Origin: Actinomycetota bacterium
Lineage (GTDB): Bacteria; Actinomycetota; Actinomycetes; Nanopelagicales; Nanopelagicaceae
Length of the DNA: 64,000 bases
Assembly: GCA_010024385.1 (NCBI GenBank)
Contig: RGHD01000001.1
Coordinates: 1-64,000, forward strand
Reading direction: 5' to 3'
Shown: piece by piece, positions 56,897 to 64,000 of the stretch
How the letters are laid out: every line of letters begins with the position of its first letter
How positions within the stretch are numbered: the first letter of the stretch is position 1
Notes under the pieces: model-generated
Told to the model about the DNA's origin: nothing
The model's input: only the letters and a program-made list of their open reading frames with translations
Databases searched by the model: none
Program-made: the position numbers and the translations under genes

Positions 56897-57652
56897 TTAG
56901 TGATCGTCCTTCATGCCTTCAGCCATTGACTTCATGCGTGCGATTTTGAGAATTGTAAGACCGAATACGCACTTAGCAAGAATGTCAGCAACTGTGTAAC
57001 CTACTTGAACAGTTACGAATGATGATGCTGATGCAGCACCAACGATATTGAAGATGTAGGCAATTGGGTAAACGCCCCATGTAGCGATCAATAGAAGACG
57101 CAAACGACCTACAGTCTCTGCAACTCCTGCTGGTTGACGCTCAAGTGACTTACTAAGTTCCACGAATAGAACGTAAAGGATGTAGATGAATGGAAGTGTT
57201 GATAAAACACCGTACATAACCTGTGTGTTCTGATCGCTTGAAATTTCACCTGGGTATCCAAGCGCGATCATCGCAGCTGAAGCTGGGACCAAGCGCGTGA
57301 TGAGGGAACGTGAAACTTCCTTAGCCAATGCAAGTACCGCAATTACTTCAACTAGAAGTAGTGGCACTGTGAGTAGCCAGTCAACGTAGCGGTATGCCTC
57401 GTTGAATGAATTTTGAGATCCATCTAGAAGTACTTTTCCACCCTCTGATGCATGCTTGAATGAATCAAATATGCGTAGGTAGTGGTATCCAGCGATGAAT
57501 GTAACCATTGATGACATCACTAGAGCGTTACGGTACTTAGCCAATACGCGATGTTGTGAAACAAGCGTGTAAATGGTGCATGCGAGCATTGAAACAAGGC
57601 CAAACGAGAATACGTTATAGACCAGGTTCCATTGGTTGCTGTCTAGTTGCAT
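56897..57652 (-). CDS. actinorhodopsin (light-driven proton pump, type I microbial rhodopsin)
   Basis: RYVDWLLTVPLLLVE helix C (D91/T95/E102), GYHYLR (H57), helix G GYTVADILAKCVFG (K227), seven hydrophobic helices. Confidence 0.95.
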   Translation of the reverse strand: MQLDSNQWNLVYNVFSFGLVSMLACTIYTLVSQHRVLAKYRNALVMSSMVTFIAGYHYLRIFDSFKHASEGGKVLLDGSQNSFNEAYRYVDWLLTVPLLLVEVIAVLALAKEVSRSLITRLVPASAAMIALGYPGEISSDQNTQVMYGVLSTLPFIYILYVLFVELSKSLERQPAGVAETVGRLRLLLIATWGVYPIAYIFNIVGAASASSFVTVQVGYTVADILAKCVFGLTILKIARMKSMAEGMKDDH

Positions 57653-57848
57653 TTAAATATGCCTCCGGGAGGTTTAAGTTACCTAGATGTCTGATGGCAT
57701 CTAGTTCCAGAGCACTGAGGACCTCGAGGCGCCTCACTGCGCTTAGTAGGACCAATTATGCGTGGATTGAGCAAAAAAGGAAGGGTGAAATCGCAGGTAT
57801 TTCACAGAAACTTAAGATTTTTGAGCGTGCAAGGGCTTCAAAACAGTC

Positions 57849-59498
57849 CTATTTCCCATCCCAACTAGCTAATTCAATCGCAAACGGGTCAAGGCCCATT
57901 GGACCAATTTTGAGGGCATAGGTGTGAAATTTCTTGAGGGAGAAAGCTGAACCAAGGCGCGCCTTGGCATCCTCACGTGCCTTCATCCAGACGCGCTCTC
58001 CTACCTTGTAGGAGATAGCTTGTCCTGGCCAGCCCAAGTAACGATCAGTTTCACTGCGTGAGTGATCCTCATCGAGAAGTGCCTGTTCATTGAGAAGCTT
58101 GCGTGAAGATTCGGCGTTCCACACCTTGCCATCAAAGTCGGTATATCCAAGGTGCATTCCAATATCTACAACAATGCGTGCAGCACGAAGGGCTTGAGCA
58201 GATAGGTAGCCCATTTCAATTCCAGGCTCATCAAAAGCACCTAGTTCATTCATGAAGCGCTCTGCATACAAGGCCCAGCCTTCACCGTAACCACTAATCC
58301 ATGCACCATGTACCTGGAAGCGCGATAAGCGCTCCTTTTCAACAGCAGTAGTTGCAAATTGCAAGTGATGTCCGGGTACAGCTTCGTGATACCAGGTTGA
58401 GACTAAGTGCCAACTACTGGCTTCATCTTTTCCAAGCATTGGAATCCAAGTTGTGCCAGGACGCGATAAGTCTTCAGAAGGTGGGTTGTAGTAAGGCGCA
58501 GATGCACTTCCTTCTGGCGCAAGACGTGCTTCGCAAACCTTGATGCGATCATCAATTTCAAAATATTCACCGTCCATACGGGCAATTGCTGCATCTGTGA
58601 ACTCTTGTAAAAACTTAATTACATTTTCTTTACCCTTAATCAAATACTTTGGATCATTATCAAGGTGATCAGCCACTTCACGTAAAGTTTTTGCGCCAGG
58701 TTTAATCTGTTCAGCAATCTCCCACATACGTGCATTAATTGCTTTTAGATCAGCCATTCCCCACTCATAGGTTGCGCGAAGATCTAGCTTTGCACCTGTG
58801 AAATAACGCGCCCACACGGCATAACGATCTGCTCCAACTGCATCTGCTGGATTTGCAATAGGAAGATATTGATTCTTTAAAAACTCAGCTGTCTCTGCAG
58901 CTGCTTTCTCGGCAAGCTTTGCATTTTCGTGAATTGCTGGGTATTTGCCTGCAGCATCAAAGTTTTTACACATTGCACTAAATCCACCATTTGCATAATT
59001 AGTCAGTTGTTCAATAACTCCGCGAACTTGGCGCTGGGCAGTTGTCTTTCCACCCTTAGCGACCTCCATGATCGCACCGGTCCATGACTTATATGCCCCA
59101 TCTACTGCAGCTAAGCGCTTAGCGATGTTGTCGAAGTCTTTATCGGTGTTCTTTGGCATAAGTTCAAAAATTGAGCGCACATTTGAAGGTGGGGATGTCA
59201 GAACATTCCATAAGACAAAAGACTCTTGGCTATCGTGCAGAGCAAGAGATGATTCCAAGCGCTCTTGCATGACAGCCTGTGCAATTCGATCAATCTCATC
59301 AATAGGCTTTAACTCAAGAAGTTTCTTGAGTGTCCGGCGAGTTAAGTCCGCCGAAACGCCCGCACCTGCGATTGAGAAATCATCAAGCTTGTCTTGATTA
59401 AGTCCATTTCCAAGATAAGTACAACCCATTGGACTCAAGGCTGCTTCATCATCGATGTATGTGTGGCTAAGTTCGAATATAGGAGATCTAAATGTCAT
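57849..59498 (-). CDS. DUF885 family protein (putative metallopeptidase-like)
   Basis: TWYHEAVPGHHLQFA HExxH-like motif; GEGWALYAERFMNELG. Confidence 0.9.
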   Translation of the reverse strand: MTFRSPIFELSHTYIDDEAALSPMGCTYLGNGLNQDKLDDFSIAGAGVSADLTRRTLKKLLELKPIDEIDRIAQAVMQERLESSLALHDSQESFVLWNVLTSPPSNVRSIFELMPKNTDKDFDNIAKRLAAVDGAYKSWTGAIMEVAKGGKTTAQRQVRGVIEQLTNYANGGFSAMCKNFDAAGKYPAIHENAKLAEKAAAETAEFLKNQYLPIANPADAVGADRYAVWARYFTGAKLDLRATYEWGMADLKAINARMWEIAEQIKPGAKTLREVADHLDNDPKYLIKGKENVIKFLQEFTDAAIARMDGEYFEIDDRIKVCEARLAPEGSASAPYYNPPSEDLSRPGTTWIPMLGKDEASSWHLVSTWYHEAVPGHHLQFATTAVEKERLSRFQVHGAWISGYGEGWALYAERFMNELGAFDEPGIEMGYLSAQALRAARIVVDIGMHLGYTDFDGKVWNAESSRKLLNEQALLDEDHSRSETDRYLGWPGQAISYKVGERVWMKAREDAKARLGSAFSLKKFHTYALKIGPMGLDPFAIELASWDGK

Positions 59499-59567
59499 AG
59501 GAGATTCTTATCAGCGCGGCGACTATTTGTCGATACAGGAGATTGAAACAAGCAGTACCCTGCATAC

Positions 59568-60212
59568 ATGACGCAGCTACCTGTAGTTCCACCTAAGTTA
59601 CGTGGCTGGTTTCACTTGGGTGCTACCCCTGCAGTAATTATTGCCTCACTAGTGCTTTTCATTCTCAGTAACTCTTCACTCAAATTTGCAGTTGCAATTT
59701 ATTCCAGTACAGCAATTATGTTGTTTAGTGTCTCGGCCATTTATCATCGCGTTCCTTGGACGCCTGCAAAGAAAAAAATATGGCGCAGGTGGGATCATGC
59801 AAATATAAACTTGCTCATTGCAGGTTCTTATACCCCTTTTGCAGTTGCACTACTTGAAGGTCGTAGTCGAAATATCTTGCTTCTAGTTGTTTGGATTGGC
59901 GCAGCTATTGGCGTGGGGCTTCGAATCTTTTGGCTCAATGCACCCAGATGGTTATATGTAGCTAACTATTTATTGCTCGGATGGGTAGCCGTGGTTTATA
60001 CGCCAGCGCTCTACCGAGAGGGTGGTTTATGGGTATTACTTCCAATTCTCATCGGTGGCCTTTTCTACTCAATCGGTGCAATCTTCTATGCCCTCAAGCG
60101 CCCTGGGCGAGATGCGAAGTTCTTTGGCTTCCATGAGCTCTTCCACATATTCGTCCTGGCAGCCTGGATCTCGCAATACATAGCGATTTCAGTGGCGATT
60201 TACAGTAAGTAA
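59568..60212 (+). CDS. hemolysin III family (PAQR) membrane protein
   Basis: SAIYHRVPW, RRWDHANINLLIAGSYTPFAVALL, GFHELFHIFVLAA. Confidence 0.92.
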   Translation: MTQLPVVPPKLRGWFHLGATPAVIIASLVLFILSNSSLKFAVAIYSSTAIMLFSVSAIYHRVPWTPAKKKIWRRWDHANINLLIAGSYTPFAVALLEGRSRNILLLVVWIGAAIGVGLRIFWLNAPRWLYVANYLLLGWVAVVYTPALYREGGLWVLLPILIGGLFYSIGAIFYALKRPGRDAKFFGFHELFHIFVLAAWISQYIAISVAIYSK

Positions 60213-60263
60213 GGCCTTGCTCTAACCTAAGGCTCTCTTATCAACGAGTTGCGAGGTACGACA

Positions 60264-61082
60264 ATGGCTGAGAAAAACTCCTTCCTTAACTGGGTCGGAT
60301 TTAAAGGCGAAGAAGAACAAGCGCCTTCATCGCTCGAGCGTATTCGCGAACTTGAAGCACAGTTAGCTGATCTCAAATCACGTCGTGACATAACTGGCTT
60401 GAGTAAAGAAGAGTTTGAAATTCTTGCCACAGAGACTGCAATGTCAATGATTAAGTCGGCTCAAGCCCGTGAGAGCAAGGCGCAATCTATTGCGACTCGA
60501 TTGATTGCTGAAACTAATCGCACAACCAAAGAAGAGATTGAAGCAGCCGATGCAAAAGCTCGCACAATCTTGAGTGGCGCAGAATCACGCGGGCGTAAAT
60601 ATATTCAAGCCGCTGAATCAGAGGCAGCAGACATGATTGCGCAGGCTGAAGTTGAAGCTGAATCACTTATTGAAAGTAAGCGACGAGAAGCATCTGCCCT
60701 TGCAACTGCAGCACGCCGCGAGGGTGAGCGCATCGTTAGTGAAGCAACTGTGGAAGTTTCTAATTATCGTCAATGGCTCTCAAGTGTTATCACGGAAGCA
60801 GAGCGTCTCTATAAGATTCAAACTCAATCACTAGATGCTGCTGAATCTGCGATTCACCAATCCCGAGCACGTCTTGAGAGTGCATTCACTCGTCTGGCTG
60901 ATCTTCAACGTAATGTTCTTGAAAATCTCAACTCTGATGACACAGTCATTAATGCTGGTCCAATTCGTGTTGCTAGTCAGCGCACTAAGCCAGCCATTGC
61001 TGCTCCTAAGAAAGCGGCAAAAAAGCCTGTCAAGAAAACCGCCAAGAAAGCAGCTGCAAAGAAATCTGCATCGCGTAAGTAA
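60264..61082 (+). CDS. DivIVA-like coiled-coil protein with Lys/Ala-rich H1-like C-terminal tail
   Basis: Long heptad-rich region; C-terminus APKKAAKKPVKKTAKKAAAKKSASRK; start trimmed to MAEKNS. Confidence 0.75.
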   Translation: MAEKNSFLNWVGFKGEEEQAPSSLERIRELEAQLADLKSRRDITGLSKEEFEILATETAMSMIKSAQARESKAQSIATRLIAETNRTTKEEIEAADAKARTILSGAESRGRKYIQAAESEAADMIAQAEVEAESLIESKRREASALATAARREGERIVSEATVEVSNYRQWLSSVITEAERLYKIQTQSLDAAESAIHQSRARLESAFTRLADLQRNVLENLNSDDTVINAGPIRVASQRTKPAIAAPKKAAKKPVKKTAKKAAAKKSASRK

Positions 61083-61088
61083 TTAGTC

Positions 61089-62834
61089 ATGTCTACTCCC
61101 CGCGGTATTCGTTATATCCCTGCCATTGATGGGTTGCGTGCCGTTGCTGTAATTGCTGTAATGCTTTATCACTTGGGCTTTACATGGATTCCAGGTGGAT
61201 TTCTTGGCGTTGACCTCTTTTTTGTGATTTCCGGTTATGTAATCACGCGCCTGCTATTAGATTCAATACAGCGCAGTGGTGGCTTAGACCTACGCGCTTT
61301 CTATAAAGCACGTATCCGAAGACTATTTCCACCTCTTGTATTCATGATTTTTATAACAATTATTTACATCAGCATTTGGGCACCAGAAACAATGCGCCGC
61401 TTTATTAGCGATAGTCCATTTGCACTCTTTGGAGGAATGAATTGGTGGTTAGTTTTTAGACATACCGACTATTTCGACACGATTTCTCGCCCACCATTAC
61501 TACAACACACATGGTCGCTGGGAGTTGAAGCTCAGTTTTACTTAATCTGGCCACTTATTTTGCTTCTCGTTCTTCGCCAATTCGGTAAGGCAAAAATCCC
61601 AGGTGCAGCACTCATAATTGCCGCCTTCTCGGGCATTGCCTTATTACTCGTTTCATTTGAAGTAGATGCCGCTAATGCCTCACAAGTGAGCCATGTTTAT
61701 TTTGGTACAGATACTCATAGCATTGGATTATTTTTAGGTGCCGCACTTGCAGTTAGTTGGGTTCCACAGAATCTTCAAGAGCAGGTTAATAGGCGAGCAC
61801 AAGATTTCATTGATGGCATTGGAGTAATCGGTTTTGTCGGATTACTTGCAGTATTTTTGTTAGTCAATGAAAGCGATCCAACTTTATATAAATTAGCCTT
61901 TCCACTTGCTGGCATATTTGGTTGTGCAATACTTACTAGCATCGTTCACCCTGCTTCACGATTTGCTCCAATTCTAAGTAGCAGAGTGGCTGTGTGGATT
62001 GGTGAGCGCTCTTACGCAATCTACTTATGGCACTGGGTTGTCTTTCAAGTTACTCGCCCAGCAGTAGATCTTGAAGGATCAACTTGGGCTCTTTATGCCT
62101 TGCGTATTTTGGTTGTCTTTGCTCTTGCAGACATTTCACTTCGCTTAGTCGAACTGCCAGTTCGAAGTGGGCTAGTTGAATATTGGTTTAAGGGAATGAA
62201 ATATCGCACCAAGAACGTACAACGACGTCAAAAGAGCACTGTGGTTGCTTCAGTACTTCTCTTAATCCTTGGTACCTCATACATAAGTGCAAATGCTATT
62301 TCGCAAAGTGATAAAGAAATGGCCATCGTCAAGCAGCAACTAGAACAATCAGTGCAACCAAGTGAACCCACTGGAACTCAACCCGGCGGCTTATGGGTTA
62401 CCGGTGATTCTGTAATTTTAGGAATTCACTATGAATTAGATGCCCGTAGCCCTATTTCAATTATTAATGCTCGGGTTGGTCGTCAAGCAACTGAACTTAT
62501 TGAGGTGATGAAAGCTGATAAAGCTAATGCCGCAGATTCAACAGTCATATTTAATTTGGGAAATAACAACAGGTTAACCTCTGATCAAGTAATGGCTGTG
62601 TTTGAAGAAGTTAAGAATCAGCCGAAAATTATCGTTGTTAACACAGCTGTGCCAAGGAGTTGGCGAGATGAAAACAATGCCCTCATTGCACAATATGCCG
62701 CTATATATGGCGCGACCGTTGTTGATTGGGCCAGCATATCTTTGGGGCATCCCGAATACTTCGCACCTGATGGTGTGCACTTAGTTCCTGCTGGAGTGCG
62801 CGCTTATGTTGATGCAATAACTGCAACACTTTAA
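61089..62834 (+). CDS. acyltransferase 3 (OafA/OatA-type) with C-terminal SGNH domain
   Basis: RYIPAIDGLRAVAVIAVMLYHLG, FFVISGYVIT; GDSV, LGNNN, APDGVHL SGNH blocks. Confidence 0.93.
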   Translation: MSTPRGIRYIPAIDGLRAVAVIAVMLYHLGFTWIPGGFLGVDLFFVISGYVITRLLLDSIQRSGGLDLRAFYKARIRRLFPPLVFMIFITIIYISIWAPETMRRFISDSPFALFGGMNWWLVFRHTDYFDTISRPPLLQHTWSLGVEAQFYLIWPLILLLVLRQFGKAKIPGAALIIAAFSGIALLLVSFEVDAANASQVSHVYFGTDTHSIGLFLGAALAVSWVPQNLQEQVNRRAQDFIDGIGVIGFVGLLAVFLLVNESDPTLYKLAFPLAGIFGCAILTSIVHPASRFAPILSSRVAVWIGERSYAIYLWHWVVFQVTRPAVDLEGSTWALYALRILVVFALADISLRLVELPVRSGLVEYWFKGMKYRTKNVQRRQKSTVVASVLLLILGTSYISANAISQSDKEMAIVKQQLEQSVQPSEPTGTQPGGLWVTGDSVILGIHYELDARSPISIINARVGRQATELIEVMKADKANAADSTVIFNLGNNNRLTSDQVMAVFEEVKNQPKIIVVNTAVPRSWRDENNALIAQYAAIYGATVVDWASISLGHPEYFAPDGVHLVPAGVRAYVDAITATL

Positions 62835-62854
62835 ACAATTTAATTTGGGGAAAT

Positions 62855-62886
62855 AAAAGACCCCCACCGATTGGCGAGGGTCTTTT
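62855..62886. terminator. Bidirectional intrinsic terminator between convergent genes
   Basis: AAAAGACCCcccaccgattggcgaGGGTCTTTT, A-run and T-run on both sides. Confidence 0.85.
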
Positions 62887-62898
62887 ACTAATTACTTT

Positions 62899-63720
62899 TT
62901 ACTTAAACTCACCTGGAATTCCAAAGACTTTTGCAGGAGCTGTTTGTCCATCTGAGTAAACAGAAGACACACGGAACTGAGTCCATCCAGTATCACCGAT
63001 CTTTGTTACAGCTTGAGTTAGTTGATCTGCTGGAACAGTTGCGATTATTGTCCAATCACCAGTTCCATTTGCGCGCATCTCAACGTTATAGCCTGTCAAA
63101 CCATCTGTGGCCATTGGTGCTACCCAGCGAAGATTTAAGCCATCTGCACTCTTAAGTGCAACAAACTTAGAGGGAGCTTCAATTGTTCCAACTGCAACTG
63201 TTGTCTCTTCTGGTGTAGCTGACTCTGATGCTTCAACAGATTGCGACATAGAAGGTGCAGGCGCAGCCCCATCATCAGTATCTGTGCCTGACTTGGACCA
63301 AACGATCATTGCAAGCAAAACAATTCCTACGACTACAGCAAATACAACACGTCCTGAAGCACCTTGCTTTGGTGCAGCAGCTGGCTTTGCAGGTACATCC
63401 GCCTTAACTGGTGCTGCTACTGGTGCTGCTACTGGACGAGAAGATGTGACAGTAACTCTTGGTGCAGCAGCTTTCTTTGCACTCTTCTTTGCTGAACGCT
63501 TTGCAGCTGTCTTCTTCTTGGTAACCTTTTTTACAGCAGCTTTTTTGGCTGGTGCCTTCTTCGCAGTTTTCTTCGCAACGCTCTTTTTTACTGCGCGCTT
63601 TGCGGTTGTCTTTTTCTTAGCTACAGATTTCTTTGCAGCTGACTTCTTTGCTACAGCTTTTCTAGCTGGTGCCTTTTTAGCGACCTTCTTCTTTGCTGCG
63701 CTCTTCTTCTTTACGGCCAC
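62899..63720 (-). CDS. predicted membrane-anchored protein: H1-like (K/A)-rich N-terminus, one TM helix, fibronectin III-like C-terminus
   Basis: VAVKKKSAAKKKVAKKAPARK...; TM GRVVFAVVVGIVLLAMIVW; APSKFVALKSADGLNLRWVAPMATDGLTGYNVEMR; GTG start with AAGGAG upstream. Confidence 0.78.
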   Translation of the reverse strand: MAVKKKSAAKKKVAKKAPARKAVAKKSAAKKSVAKKKTTAKRAVKKSVAKKTAKKAPAKKAAVKKVTKKKTAAKRSAKKSAKKAAAPRVTVTSSRPVAAPVAAPVKADVPAKPAAAPKQGASGRVVFAVVVGIVLLAMIVWSKSGTDTDDGAAPAPSMSQSVEASESATPEETTVAVGTIEAPSKFVALKSADGLNLRWVAPMATDGLTGYNVEMRANGTGDWTIIATVPADQLTQAVTKIGDTGWTQFRVSSVYSDGQTAPAKVFGIPGEFK

Positions 63721-63775
63721 GAGTACTCCTTGGATAATGGTGCGCACGTCAAAAACGCGCGTTTATGGGACAAGG

Positions 63776-64000
63776 TTACCCCAGGCTCCTCAGCATTTGT
63801 ATGACATGAGGCGCGATTAGGCGTAAAGCTTTTCCGCGATGACTGATGGCATCCTTTTCTTGCGGGCTCATTTGTGCGCTCGAAATACTCATTCCCAGGG
63901 GTTGGAAAATGGGGTCATAACCAAATCCCTCCTGGCCAACTGGTGCATGCAAGATCTGTCCGTGAAATAGGCCCTCTTCGACATGAGTGCGACCATCAGG
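63776..64000 (-). CDS. rdgB: non-canonical purine NTP pyrophosphatase (RdgB/HAM1), truncated by window end
   Basis: Reverse-strand translation GFGYDPIFQPLGMSISSAQMSPQEKDAISHRGKALRLIAPHV; not in the ORF track because the start is outside. Confidence 0.9.
   Translation of the reverse strand, partial: PDGRTHVEEGLFHGQILHAPVGQEGFGYDPIFQPLGMSISSAQMSPQEKDAISHRGKALRLIAPHVIQMLRSLG

Noticed and set aside
57556-57921. Plus-strand ORF of 121 aa between the rhodopsin and DUF885 genes
   Set aside because: Overlaps the starts and ends of two well-supported minus-strand genes, with no ribosome-binding site and no recognisable domain; likely spurious.
63480-63720. DNA repeat array
   Set aside because: Apparent repetition is due to Lys/Ala codon redundancy in the H1-like tail, with no consistent unit length.
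63107-63820. Plus-strand ORF of 237 aa rich in Phe/Ala opposite the K/A-rich gene
   Set aside because: The AAFFA-rich translation is the complement of Lys/Ala codons on the minus strand, which has the ribosome-binding site and sensible domains.

Overview
This window is a gene-dense, low-GC actinobacterial chromosome segment. Gene content and the actinorhodopsin suggest a streamlined freshwater acI/Nanopelagicales-type lineage, which is an inference. It contains:
- rnpB (cut by the left edge), ggt and an oppABCDF operon
- an aceE-glgE-glgB cluster and an ABC-2 exporter
- pduO, murA and glpX
- a complete F1Fo ATP synthase operon running into wecA-glyA-sua5-prmC-prfA-rpmE-rho-thrB-thrC-hom-lysA-argS
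- a xylFGH-type sugar importer with xylA
- metY plus a small membrane protein plus actinorhodopsin
- several proteins with histone H1-like Lys/Ala-rich tails, and tRNA-Val and tRNA-Leu.
I see no CRISPR array, prophage or transposon.
The most notable anomalies are three apparent losses of coding sequence, each about 200 nt or more: a frame-breaking loss of the catalytic core of glgB, loss of both 5' ends of the divergent pduO/murA pair, and a missing helical insert in glgE. They are either assembly deletions or real gene decay. The most biologically interesting loci are a green-type, antenna-compatible actinorhodopsin cotranscribed with an uncharacterised 3-TM protein, and a predicted membrane-anchored protein with an H1-like tail. 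No wholly new system could be demonstrated from sequence alone.
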